DNA of 11,826 bases from contig JAJPEA010000050.1 in NCBI GenBank assembly GCA_023252335.1, positions 1 to 11,826 on the forward strand. The letters are read 5' to 3'. The notes below the pieces were generated by a model that did not search any database, was not told the origin of the DNA, and saw only the letters and a list, made by a program, of their open reading frames with translations. This DNA is from Nitrosotalea sp. Its GTDB lineage: Archaea; Thermoproteota; Nitrososphaeria; Nitrososphaerales; Nitrosopumilaceae. Below, in pieces: positions 1 through 6,122 of this stretch. Each line of letters begins with the position of its first letter. Position 1 is the stretch's first letter. The position numbers and the translations under genes are program-made.

Positions 1-54
1 CAGCGACCCCCGCAGTGTGAGTGCGATATCCTAACCAGGCTAGACTACCGATCC
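1..54 (-). tRNA. tRNA-Val (anticodon CAC), 3' part cut off by window edge
   Basis: Read on the minus strand, the 5' acceptor strand GGATCGG (54-48) is followed by TA, a D arm with the conserved GG of the D loop, and an anticodon stem TCGCA/TGCGG closing the 7-nt loop CTCACAC. The anticodon is therefore CAC, which reads valine GTG codons. The variable loop GGGTC and the first four T-stem bases are present; the T loop and 3' acceptor strand lie outside the window. A TATA-like box sits about 26 nt upstream. No intron is seen in the part present. Confidence 0.9.
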
Positions 55-75
55 AGATTTGTTTTTCAAAGTAGG

Positions 76-84
76 ATTATTTAG
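76..84 (-). promoter_or_regulatory. TATA-like box for tRNA-Val
   Basis: On the minus strand this reads CTAAATAAT, centred about 26 nt upstream of the first tRNA base at 54, the normal spacing between an archaeal TATA box and the transcription start. Confidence 0.5.
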
Positions 85-109
85 TTCTTGAATTATAGTT
101 GATTTCTTA

Positions 110-580
110 TTACATCTTGTTACCACATGTGGTACAAAACTTGGCCATTGCAGATACAGATTTACCACATGATACACACTTTTTTTCATTTACAGATATT
201 TGACTCAAGACTTCGCTTCTGCTTGGAAGATTTTTTGCAGAAATAAACGAGGTTACAGAGTTTTGAGGTCCGGATTGACTTGACGCCATTCCTGCTCTCA
301 ATCCAGGCCCTGGTGAACTAGAAGATGATGCATTAGCCATCCGATTTAGCGCTTTTTTTATCTCAAACATGGCTTTTAACCCTAGAAAATCCAATGCTGA
401 ATACTTGAGAACCGCATCAGTCATGCCATAGTAATAATCTCTTTCAGACAGTTTTCCTTGCTTGTAAAGTTCATGCATTTCTGTGAATGCTTGAATGTAC
501 GGATCATATCCGCGGAAGATATACTGGAGTTTGTCAAACATTAAAGCAAGTGTATCTACGTCATCTCCTCCAAATTCCAT
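110..580 (-). CDS. Hypothetical protein with C-terminal zinc ribbon
   Basis: This 156-aa protein is of unknown function. Residues 1-80 are mostly helical by composition, with no signal peptide or membrane segment. Residues 84-120 form a Ser/Gly/Pro-rich linker that is probably disordered. The C-terminus carries a four-cysteine zinc ribbon, C135-x2-C138 and C149-x2-C152, of the short type found at the ends of many archaeal proteins, where it usually mediates protein or nucleic-acid contacts. The ATG at 580 is the only convincing start. The 38-aa zinc-finger gene ends 42 nt upstream on the same strand, so the two may be co-transcribed. I do not recognise the N-terminal domain. Confidence 0.8.
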   Translation of the reverse strand: MEFGGDDVDTLALMFDKLQYIFRGYDPYIQAFTEMHELYKQGKLSERDYYYGMTDAVLKYSALDFLGLKAMFEIKKALNRMANASSSSSPGPGLRAGMASSQSGPQNSVTSFISAKNLPSRSEVLSQISVNEKKCVSCGKSVSAMAKFCTTCGNKM

Positions 581-622
581 TAAAGTATTTGACTCAAGAC
601 CACTACTTATTTTTTGATTTGC

Positions 623-739
623 CTAGTGAGTATGTTGTTTAAAGCAAGTACCACAGAATTCTTGATTACATTTGGGACAAGATATCAATTCTCCAGGCCT
701 GTAACCTACAAAACATTTTGAACATGCAAACGGATTCAT
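623..739 (-). CDS. 38-aa zinc-finger microprotein
   Basis: A complete 38-codon frame runs from ATG (739-737) to TAG (625-623). The peptide is almost entirely metal-binding pattern: C6-x2-C9, C21-x2-C24, C29-x2-C32, then H36 and H38. Six cysteines plus a terminal HxH can bind two zinc ions in the cross-braced manner of AN1-type or related small zinc fingers. Such spacing in an open frame is very unlikely by chance. A TATA-like box (AGATTAAGTA, 770-761) lies 27 nt upstream of the ATG, inside the 3' end of the phosphoribosyltransferase gene, so the mRNA is probably leaderless. The zinc-ribbon gene 580-110 follows. Partner and target are unknown. Confidence 0.75.
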   Translation of the reverse strand: MNPFACSKCFVGYRPGELISCPKCNQEFCGTCFKQHTH

Positions 740-763
740 GGCAAATCAATGATATTCTAGTAC

Positions 764-1204
764 TTAATCTTTAATCTTGGTTTGAACTCTTTTGAACTCC
801 AATCTATCCCATGGAAATACCACGTATTCTTGGCCACGAGTTTTTTTAGCATAGACAAGACGCTTGGGATATTTTACTCCCTTTCTTGCAACAAGCGTAG
901 CATATACAAAATTTTTGGGATCCTTGACTAGCGAAAATATTTTGTTAAATGTGTCACCAGAATCAAAAATATCGTCAACAAATAATGTTCTTTTGGGAAT
1001 CTTTTTTTTATCTATACGAATTTTCTTTATATTAAAATAATCCGCAACAAGTCTTGCAGGCACCAGTCCGCCTCGTGATACGGTGGCAATCTTATCAAAC
1101 TCAACTCCTGTTTTGTTAATTTTATCGCAAAGAATTGCCACGCATAATTCCATTTCCTTCCATGTGAAATTTGAGCTTCCTTTCCAGCTTTTCTTTATCA
1201 ACAA
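764..1204 (-). CDS. Purine-type phosphoribosyltransferase (xanthine/guanine/hypoxanthine PRT family)
   Basis: This is a type I phosphoribosyltransferase of about 146 aa, a normal length for the archaeal/bacterial XGPRT-like family (COG2236). Family members transfer phosphoribose from PRPP to a purine base in salvage, in the cytoplasm. Visible motifs are SRGG (43-46) in the pyrophosphate-binding loop, the PRPP motif VDDIFDSGDT (76-85) with its paired aspartates, and the C-terminal VVFPWDR (128-134), which in XGPRT packs on the base. The exact base cannot be read from sequence. The start is uncertain: an in-frame TAA immediately precedes TTG (1204), so the start is TTG at 1204 or 1201. The first ATG, at codon 18, would cut conserved N-terminal helix (TWKEME). 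A TATA-like stretch at 1221-1232 fits a leaderless TTG start. Confidence 0.9.
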   Translation of the reverse strand: MLIKKSWKGSSNFTWKEMELCVAILCDKINKTGVEFDKIATVSRGGLVPARLVADYFNIKKIRIDKKKIPKRTLFVDDIFDSGDTFNKIFSLVKDPKNFVYATLVARKGVKYPKRLVYAKKTRGQEYVVFPWDRLEFKRVQTKIKD

Positions 1205-1292
1205 TTAATTATGTTTTTATTCTCTATTAATCATTTTGAAAAACCAGAATATGCAAAACTTAGATGCGGTTAAATAATTTAGCCCTAGCTAA

Positions 1293-1301
1293 CTTTTATA
1301 T
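1293..1301 (+). promoter_or_regulatory. TATA box of the NRAMP gene
   Basis: CTTTTATAT is the best TATA match in the divergent gap. Its centre lies about 36 nt before ATG 1333, predicting transcription start near 1323-1327 and a very short leader. It abuts the operator at 1301-1321. This placement is the main reason for choosing 1333 over the upstream ATG at 1264, which would lie before the promoter. Confidence 0.6.
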
Positions 1302-1321
1302 GCAGATTAGATTAATCTGCA
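1301..1321 (+). promoter_or_regulatory. Palindromic operator candidate in NRAMP promoter
   Basis: Perfect 9-bp inverted arms, TGCAGATTA and TAATCTGCA, are separated by GAT. The 21-bp site begins at the last base of the TATA box and covers the expected initiation region. Size and symmetry suit a dimeric winged-helix repressor. Because the gene encodes a Mn/Fe importer, a DtxR/MntR-type metalloregulator is the natural candidate (inference); the arms do not closely match the bacterial DtxR consensus. Confidence 0.65.
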
Positions 1322-1332
1322 ATTATTACAAT

Positions 1333-2595
1333 ATGATCTCACCTAAAGCAAAATTATCTCATTTTAAAAATTCGCTGAAAAAATTCATTGCATATTCTGG
1401 CCCGGCACTCATTGTAAGCATTGCATACATGGATCCTGGAAATTATGGGACAGACCTGCAAGGTGGAGCAGGATTTGGTTATTCATTACTGTGGGTAGTA
1501 TGGCTTTCAAGTGCAATGGCCATGCTGGTACAATACCTGGCAGGAAAATTGGGAATTGCAACAGAAAGAGACATGGCGGATATTTTGAGGGAAAAACTAG
1601 GTAGGAAATTATTTGTTATCCCGTATTGGCTAAGCTCCGAAGTAGCATCAGCTGCAACAGACCTTGCTGAATATCTTGGAACAGTAATTGCATTGAACCT
1701 ATTATTTGGAGTACCGATGATATATGCATCAATTTTTGGAGCAGTTGATGTCATCATCATATTGGCTCTCACATCTAAAAGATTTCGTATCTTGGAACAG
1801 TTGTTTTTGCTTTGCGTTTCAATCATAAGTTTTGGATATATCTATGAGTTACTTGTTGCGCCTCCAACCGTACATGGAATACTTTATGGCACATTTGTAC
1901 CACATTTTGTAAACTCTAGTGCATTGTTTGCTGCAGTTGGAATAATTGGTGCCACTGTAATGCCACATGTGGTATTTTTGCACTCTTTTCTTACAAAAGA
2001 AAAAGCAAATGGCAAGCCACTTGAGGAAAGAAAAAAGATGCGAAAGTTACATCTTGCAGAGACCATATTTTTGCTCACCATAGCTGCTTTGGTAAATGCT
2101 GCAATTTTACTAATGGCAGCAGTTGTATTCAATCCTGCCAACTCTCAGATTCAATCAATAGCCGAAGCGTACAAGACACTTGTTCCCTTGTTTGGTGCCG
2201 CTGCAGGATTGATTTTCTTGGTCACTTTATTATCATCAGGTATTGCGTCATCAGCGGCAGGAACACTATCAGGTCAGGTAATAATGGAGGGATTCCTAGG
2301 AAAAAAAATCAATGTATTTTTACGTAGAATAATTACAAGATTTGTAAATGTAATTCCAACAACTATTGCCATACTGTTGGGTTTTGATCCATTACACATA
2401 CTTGTGTACAGTCAATTTCTCCTTAGTTTGTTGATACCAATTGCAGTAATACCAGTTGTCATACTTACAATGAACAAGAAGTTGATGGGTGAATTTGTAA
2501 ATAGAAAGATAACAACAATCATTGCTTGTGTTTTTGTTGGAATGATTTTAGTATTCAATATTCTTTCGCTGGTCAATCAAGCAGGTATAAACTAG
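1333..2595 (+). CDS. NRAMP-family divalent metal (Mn2+/Fe2+) transporter
   Basis: This 420-aa polytopic membrane protein belongs to the NRAMP (SLC11/MntH) family of proton-coupled Mn2+/Fe2+ importers. Residues are counted from ATG 1333. The TM1 metal-site motif DPGN is at 34-37. TM3 holds TDLAEYLGT (109-117). TM6 has TVMPHVVFLHS (208-218), with M210 as the sulfur ligand that favours Mn/Fe over Mg/Ca, and P211-H212. TM10 has SQFLLSLLIP (360-369). About eleven hydrophobic segments can be counted, as expected, and no truncation is seen. An in-frame ATG at 1264 would add 23 residues but precedes the TATA box and operator, so 1333 is preferred. The gene converges with threonine dehydratase, 12 bp apart. 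Expression is probably controlled by the 1301-1321 operator in response to metal. Confidence 0.93.
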   Translation: MISPKAKLSHFKNSLKKFIAYSGPALIVSIAYMDPGNYGTDLQGGAGFGYSLLWVVWLSSAMAMLVQYLAGKLGIATERDMADILREKLGRKLFVIPYWLSSEVASAATDLAEYLGTVIALNLLFGVPMIYASIFGAVDVIIILALTSKRFRILEQLFLLCVSIISFGYIYELLVAPPTVHGILYGTFVPHFVNSSALFAAVGIIGATVMPHVVFLHSFLTKEKANGKPLEERKKMRKLHLAETIFLLTIAALVNAAILLMAAVVFNPANSQIQSIAEAYKTLVPLFGAAAGLIFLVTLLSSGIASSAAGTLSGQVIMEGFLGKKINVFLRRIITRFVNVIPTTIAILLGFDPLHILVYSQFLLSLLIPIAVIPVVILTMNKKLMGEFVNRKITTIIACVFVGMILVFNILSLVNQAGIN

Positions 2596-2607
2596 ATACT
2601 GGATTTA

Positions 2608-3816
2608 TCAGGTTACTACCTTGAACTGGACGTTCTTTTTCTTCAAGAATCGTATCAACTGTTGGGCATGCTCCAGGTCCTGTGTCTCAAGACTCAATGT
2701 AACTCCTGCAGTACCAGCAGGTATGCTGGAACTTAGCCTATCATGAATCACATCCACGATATTTACACTCAGAGACGATATCTGGTCAACTACTTCCTTG
2801 AGAGCCCCAGGTTTGTCGGTCAAAAGGATAAAGATCTTGACCATTCGTCCCATTTCTGTTAGGCCTTTGGCTACAATCTGCCCAAGCAGGTACATGTCCA
2901 CGTTTCCACCAGACAAAATTGTAACCACCTTTTTGCCCTTGGCGGGTTTTTTGTCAAGCAAGTATGCTAGACCAACAGCGCCTGCTGGCTCTACCACAGT
3001 CTTTGATCTCTCCATAAGTAGAAACATTGCCTTGACTATGGAAGAATCGTCAACTAGAACAATATCATCAATCAATTCATTTATGATTTTAAATGTCGAT
3101 TGACCCGGGGTTTTTACAGATATACCGTCTGCTATCGTCCTATTGCCTGAAACGGATTGTAACTTGCCAACATCAAACGATTTTTTCATTGCAGGAAAAC
3201 CAGAAGATTGAACACCGATTACTTTTACCTTTGGTTTTTTTGTCTTGACTGCTTTTAGTATTCCAGCTGCAAGTCCTCCCCCACCTATTGGAACATAGAT
3301 CTCGTCAACATCAGGGAGGTCTTCCAGTATCTCAAGTCCTATCACACCTTGTGCAGCTATGACAGTTTCATCATCAAAAGCATGTACAATTGTTGCTCCT
3401 GTTTTTTGTGCAATGGCTGCAGCTTTTGCAGAAGACTCGTCATAGATTGCACCTTCCAGTATCACATTTGCGCCATATGATCTTGTGGCAGAAACTTTGG
3501 CAGGTGAAGCTGTTACTGGCATAACAATTGTGCAAGGGATTTTTTCAAGCGAAGATGCATAAGCTACACCTTGTGCATGATTTCCTGCAGATGCTGCAAT
3601 CACGCCTTTCTTTTTTTCTTCTTTTGAAAGACTTGCAATCTTTGCATATGCTCCTCTGAACTTGAACGAACCAGTCTTTTGCAAGCATTCTGATTTTAGA
3701 TAAACATTAGAGCCAGTCATTACACTAAATGATTGTGAGTTTTCAAGCGGGGTTCTGCGAATTACATTACGTTGTAATTTCTGTGATTTTATAATATCTT
3801 CAAAAGTTACATTCAT
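2608..3816 (-). CDS. ilvA: Threonine dehydratase (threonine ammonia-lyase) with ACT domain
   Basis: This PLP enzyme deaminates L-threonine to 2-oxobutyrate, a precursor of isoleucine. It has 402 aa, the usual length for the form with a single C-terminal ACT domain. The fold-type II catalytic domain spans about 1-320: TGSFKFRGAY (48-57) carries the PLP Schiff-base lysine K52, SAGNHAQG (76-83) is the substrate loop, the glycine-rich phosphate loop GGGGLAAG is at 178-185, VVEPAGA at 274-280, and SGGN at 302-305. An ACT domain (about 325-402, opening MVKIFILLTDKPGALKEV) probably senses an amino acid. The layout resembles the short TdcB/TIGR01127-type enzyme, so a catabolic role or serine activity is possible. 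A TATA-like box lies 26 nt before the ATG. The symbol is by family, not proven isoleucine-pathway function. Confidence 0.93.
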   Translation of the reverse strand: MNVTFEDIIKSQKLQRNVIRRTPLENSQSFSVMTGSNVYLKSECLQKTGSFKFRGAYAKIASLSKEEKKKGVIAASAGNHAQGVAYASSLEKIPCTIVMPVTASPAKVSATRSYGANVILEGAIYDESSAKAAAIAQKTGATIVHAFDDETVIAAQGVIGLEILEDLPDVDEIYVPIGGGGLAAGILKAVKTKKPKVKVIGVQSSGFPAMKKSFDVGKLQSVSGNRTIADGISVKTPGQSTFKIINELIDDIVLVDDSSIVKAMFLLMERSKTVVEPAGAVGLAYLLDKKPAKGKKVVTILSGGNVDMYLLGQIVAKGLTEMGRMVKIFILLTDKPGALKEVVDQISSLSVNIVDVIHDRLSSSIPAGTAGVTLSLETQDLEHAQQLIRFLKKKNVQFKVVT

Positions 3817-3836
3817 CAGAATTTCCAGCCCATCTC

Positions 3837-3847
3837 GGTATATTTGG
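3837..3847 (-). promoter_or_regulatory. TATA box of threonine dehydratase gene
   Basis: On the minus strand CCAAATATACC is centred 26 nt upstream of the ATG at 3816, consistent with a leaderless transcript. Confidence 0.5.
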
Positions 3848-3986
3848 TTTGTTGAGCCAAATGCTCCAAAAAACAGGCCTTTATTTTACAGAACTTTTGT
3901 GTATTTCAAGCAAAAATTATGTAATTAAACCGTAAATTATCAAAATTTTTAATAGATCAAAAAGGCCTAAATAATATTCTGAGAAC

Positions 3987-4067
3987 ATGAGAGATCTAAG
4001 TCAAGGTGGTCATAAAGGCCACATGGTGTCAACTCCCCAAACTTTGCACCGTGGCGTGCAGTTCTGA
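3987..4067 (+). CDS. Possible 26-aa microprotein (alternative reading of the structured element)
   Basis: An ATG (3987) to TGA (4065-4067) frame of 26 codons lies inside the otherwise AT-rich gap 3817-4119. The peptide begins MRDLSQGGHKGHM and ends TLHRGVQF; it has three histidines, five glycines and no cysteine, and no hydrophobic segment. A TATA-like stretch (TTTTTAATA, 3946-3954) about 37 nt upstream would give a short leader. The frame coincides with the G+C-rich stem-loop at 3997-4079, so either the RNA fold or the peptide may be the selected product. I know no family for it. Confidence is low because a 26-codon frame can occur by chance. Confidence 0.3.
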   Translation: MRDLSQGGHKGHMVSTPQTLHRGVQF

Positions 4068-4079
4068 CCCCTTGACTTG
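3997..4079. ncRNA. Structured intergenic element, candidate ncRNA (strand unresolved)
   Basis: AAGTCAAGG (3998-4006) pairs perfectly with CCTTGACTT (4070-4078). One bulged T (4007) is followed by GGTCA (4008-4012) pairing with TGACC (4065-4069), giving a 14-bp lower stem. An internal loop (4013-4017 / 4056-4064) separates it from an upper stem, GCCAC (4018-4022) with GTGGC (4051-4055) and GGTG (4025-4028) with CACC (4047-4050), closing an 18-nt loop. The element is near half G+C in a very AT-rich gap. Lower stem, pocket and upper stem loosely recall an archaeal H/ACA guide, with ANA triplets just 3' of the stem on either strand, but I see no convincing K-turn. It could also be an mRNA-end structure of the upstream minus-strand gene. 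The remaining parts of gap 3817-4119 show nothing beyond promoter-like AT tracts. Confidence 0.45.
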
Positions 4080-4119
4080 TAATATCATATATTTCAAAAT
4101 ACTTTGATATAAACAATTT

Positions 4120-4980
4120 TTAATTTTTCAGAACTTTTATGATATTATCCAACAATGCAAGCAAGTTTGTCTTTGTCTGCTCAGAAATCCTTGTGAGATT
4201 TATGTTTCCTTGTCTTGTGTTGTTTTTTACATATTCTAAATTAAAATTGCACAGACATCCTTCCTCTGCTGCGATCATTTTATTTTCATCAATTAGGACA
4301 GGAGTGGTGTGATAGACTTCAATTAGCATGTTATCCAGTTCGCCAAATAATTTATCCCTGTTTGTTACAAGTTTTGTGTGTTCTGCATGTGATACTTCGA
4401 TTGTTTTTACAATACCTTGCGTAATATCTTCACGATTAAACAATACTTCAAACAATTTTTGCTCATCCATTCCTTGATATCCTTCTGCTCGTAGCTTTTC
4501 TTCTATTATCTTGTCATTTTCAGGTCCCACCCTAACCTGAAGTTTTGCAATCATGTCTGATATGTCTGATAGTTCTTTTAGGATTTCAATAACACGGTGA
4601 TCTAGTCTGTAAAACAGCAAGGCATGATATTGTAAAGACATGTGTCCAGAAAGGAGATAGTTTCCTTCTTGTATCTCAAACTTTATGAAACTCCGTCTCA
4701 GGTCTTTTTCAGTGGTTGCAGATACTCCTTGATTATTCCATGTTGGTATTTTTTTCAACACATCTTCGAAAAACTTTCGTACAAGAGCAGGATCAAAGGA
4801 TTCCTGGTCGGTTACAGTACCATCCCCCAACATAACTTTCAAGGGGACTTTATTTGTAAGGGATACAATATGCTCCAAGAACATGGCCCGTACTGTCTCA
4901 GCTTTTGCACTCATTGCTACCATGAAAGGATCAGGATTGCTTGCAGGTATTTGCATCAGAATATTACTAAAACCATCCAC
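4120..4980 (-). CDS. Conserved-looking hypothetical protein, 286 aa
   Basis: I do not recognise this protein. It is soluble and acidic, with no signal peptide, membrane helix or nucleotide-binding motif. The N-terminal 90 residues look mixed alpha/beta. Residues about 125-165 (around HRVIEILKELSDISDMIAKL) are strongly helical and could form a short coiled coil, as could 190-222 and the last 25 residues (TKTNLLALLDNIIKVLKN). Two cysteines, C242 and C244, sit close together in a GCLCNF segment; they are too few for a classical zinc site alone. It starts at ATG 4980 and is divergent from the zinc-ribbon/cyclase pair with a shared AT-rich promoter. The context (cyclase next door) hints at signalling but proves nothing. 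Confidence 0.8.
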   Translation of the reverse strand: MDGFSNILMQIPASNPDPFMVAMSAKAETVRAMFLEHIVSLTNKVPLKVMLGDGTVTDQESFDPALVRKFFEDVLKKIPTWNNQGVSATTEKDLRRSFIKFEIQEGNYLLSGHMSLQYHALLFYRLDHRVIEILKELSDISDMIAKLQVRVGPENDKIIEEKLRAEGYQGMDEQKLFEVLFNREDITQGIVKTIEVSHAEHTKLVTNRDKLFGELDNMLIEVYHTTPVLIDENKMIAAEEGCLCNFNLEYVKNNTRQGNINLTRISEQTKTNLLALLDNIIKVLKN

Positions 4981-4996
4981 ATAAAATCGGTATGTA

Positions 4997-5012
4997 CTTT
5001 AAATACTATATG
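4997..5012. promoter_or_regulatory. Shared divergent promoter region (TATA-like on both strands)
   Basis: CTTTAAATACTATATG offers TTTAAATA on the plus strand, about 30 nt before GTG 5032, and ATATAGTATT on the minus strand, about 27 nt before ATG 4980. The 51-bp gap is just large enough for two divergent leaderless promoters, so the two transcripts may interfere or be co-regulated. Confidence 0.5.
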
Positions 5013-5031
5013 AGCCCATTTTGCATCAGAT

Positions 5032-5172
5032 GTGAGTAAAACGAAAAAACCGGTTTTTAAGAAGATAATCTGCTGGAACTGTAACGTCGAGGTCATCCAA
5101 TACTTTGATATAAAATACAAGGGAGAAAGAGGTGTATGTCCCGTTTGCGGTGTCAATTTCCCCCTGGAGTAG
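5032..5172 (+). CDS. 46-aa zinc-ribbon microprotein
   Basis: A GTG start (5032) opens a 46-codon frame ending in TAG (5170-5172). The peptide has a basic N-terminus (KTKKPVFKK) and a classical zinc ribbon: C14-W-N-C17 and C36-P-V-C39, with an 18-residue spacer suited to a beta-hairpin core. The overlapping ATG at 5030 runs straight into TGA, so GTG is the start, and the TATA at 4998-5005 fits a leaderless GTG. Its stop is six bases before the cyclase ATG, making a tight two-gene unit. Such ribbons bind nucleic acid or proteins; here it may act as a partner of the cyclase-like protein (inference from spacing). Confidence 0.75.
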   Translation: MSKTKKPVFKKIICWNCNVEVIQYFDIKYKGERGVCPVCGVNFPLE

Positions 5173-5178
5173 ATAACA

Positions 5179-5973
5179 ATGAGTGAAGAGTCTGAAAGAA
5201 TCCAAGATGAGAGTACATCCACTCGAAGTATCATAGACATGATGCTAGGAGGTGGCAAGACAGGTACACTTGACAGTGAGAGTTTGATAAAAGAGACCCA
5301 GAAAAGAGTATGGAGTTCACTCAAAAAAGGATACGAGTATGATTATTCAGTAGATGAGTCAGATACATTTCTTCGAAAACATGTAGCACAAAAACTACAG
5401 ATGCTTGTAATGTTTGTAGACCTGGTCGGCTCTACTGACATGGCACTGCAACTCCCGCCAGAAAAACTTGGGATAATAATCAGTTCCTTTTCACAAGAAA
5501 TGAGATCTGTAATACGTCATCATGGAGGATATGTCCTAAAATATGTAGGAGATGCAGTCATCGGATATTTCATTGCAGAAGAAAGCCCACTTGTGGTATC
5601 AGATAGCGCTGTCAACTGTGCAAGAACCATGATAGATGTAATAGAACGTGGAATAAATCCAATACTTAGCGAATATGATTATCCAGAGTTGCGTGTAAAG
5701 ATTGGCATGGACTTTGGTGAGAATGTGATAGTGCGATACGGTGCAGACCAGATCAGATCACATGTAGACATTCTAGGTCCTGCTGTAAGCATTGCAGCAA
5801 AGATTACTGCACTTTCAAAACCAAATCAGATCCTAATTGGAGAAGATGTCTACGATAAACTTCATCCGTCACTGAAGAGTCTTTTTGAGCGAATCGAGTG
5901 GTCAGATAACAGATGGTCATATCAGGACAAGAAGACTGGAAAGATTTACAGAGTTTATGCAATGCATGCCTAG
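5179..5973 (+). CDS. Class III adenylate/guanylate cyclase-domain protein with altered active site
   Basis: This 264-aa soluble protein has a class III nucleotidyl cyclase catalytic domain at about 74-262, preceded by a 70-residue, partly disordered N-terminus. Canonical features: FVDLVGST with metal-binding D81, KYVGDAV with base-contact K121 and second metal ligand D125, and DILG with D197, the adenine-selecting position. The motif that normally reads V-N-x-A-A-R is V-S-I-A-A-K here, so the transition-state residues Asn and Arg are replaced by S204 and K208. Activity on ATP is therefore uncertain; it may be slow, use another substrate, or act as a regulatory nucleotide-binding domain. No membrane or sensor domain is present. 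GGAG (5166-5169) lies 9 nt upstream of the ATG as a possible Shine-Dalgarno. The stop interlocks with the convergent gene 6119-5970. Confidence 0.88.
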   Translation: MSEESERIQDESTSTRSIIDMMLGGGKTGTLDSESLIKETQKRVWSSLKKGYEYDYSVDESDTFLRKHVAQKLQMLVMFVDLVGSTDMALQLPPEKLGIIISSFSQEMRSVIRHHGGYVLKYVGDAVIGYFIAEESPLVVSDSAVNCARTMIDVIERGINPILSEYDYPELRVKIGMDFGENVIVRYGADQIRSHVDILGPAVSIAAKITALSKPNQILIGEDVYDKLHPSLKSLFERIEWSDNRWSYQDKKTGKIYRVYAMHA

Positions 5974-6119
5974 ACAGTGAATTTGTCTGGACACTCTACA
6001 TGTTCATAATGATGATCTGTAAACTTTTGATCAACAATATACATTACAATTTTGTATAAATCAAGCGAACCAATATTTTTTTTACATTTTATACAATGCA
6101 TTGATATTGTTTTTGACAT
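5970..6119 (-). CDS. 49-aa CxxC/His-rich microprotein
   Basis: A complete 49-codon frame runs from ATG (6119) to TAG (5972-5970). Residues that could bind one metal ion are C9-x2-C12 near the start and H36, H37, H40 and C43 in the HHYEHVEC segment. The middle (about 16-34) is a short mixed strand/helix. A TATA-like CTTATAGA (6150-6143) lies 28 nt upstream, as for a leaderless gene. The stop overlaps the cyclase stop by four bases in a convergent CTAG. It resembles the small zinc proteins elsewhere in the window in size, but not in spacing. It could be a spurious frame; the metal-ligand pattern plus promoter makes a gene more likely than not. Confidence 0.55.
   Translation of the reverse strand: MSKTISMHCIKCKKNIGSLDLYKIVMYIVDQKFTDHHYEHVECPDKFTV
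6076..6083 (+). terminator. Oligo-T terminator candidate downstream of the cyclase
   Basis: A run of eight T residues lies about 100 nt past the cyclase stop codon. Archaeal RNA polymerase terminates at such tracts without needing a hairpin. It lies antisense to the 49-aa gene. Confidence 0.35.
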
Positions 6120-6122
6120 TAA

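Noticed and set aside
121..134. Perfect 14-bp palindrome TACCACATGTGGTA near the window start
   Set aside because: It falls in codons of the zinc-ribbon C-terminus (Thr-Thr-Cys-Gly) and is explained by coding; a similar CCACATGTGG at about 1963-1972 is likewise coding in the NRAMP TM6 motif.
1264..1332. Upstream ATG at 1264 as the NRAMP start (443 aa)
   Set aside because: It precedes the TATA box and palindrome, and the extra 23 residues do not resemble an NRAMP N-terminus.
2798..3103. 101-codon plus-strand frame opposite threonine dehydratase
   Set aside because: Antisense shadow of a conserved enzyme; no domain, promoter or sensible composition.
3997..4079. Structured element as SRP RNA, RNase P RNA, tRNA or a known riboswitch
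   Set aside because: Far too short for SRP or RNase P RNA, lacks tRNA arms and a T loop, and does not show the conserved core of any riboswitch class I know.
4956..5324. 122-codon minus-strand frame across the zinc-ribbon and cyclase starts
   Set aside because: It lies antisense to two better-supported genes and overlaps the start of the 4980 gene; composition is that of a shadow frame.
6007..6020. ATGATGA at 6008-6014 as a C box of a C/D sRNA (also 9239-9245)
   Set aside because: No D box (CTGA) at suitable distance nor C'/D' pair was found near either copy.
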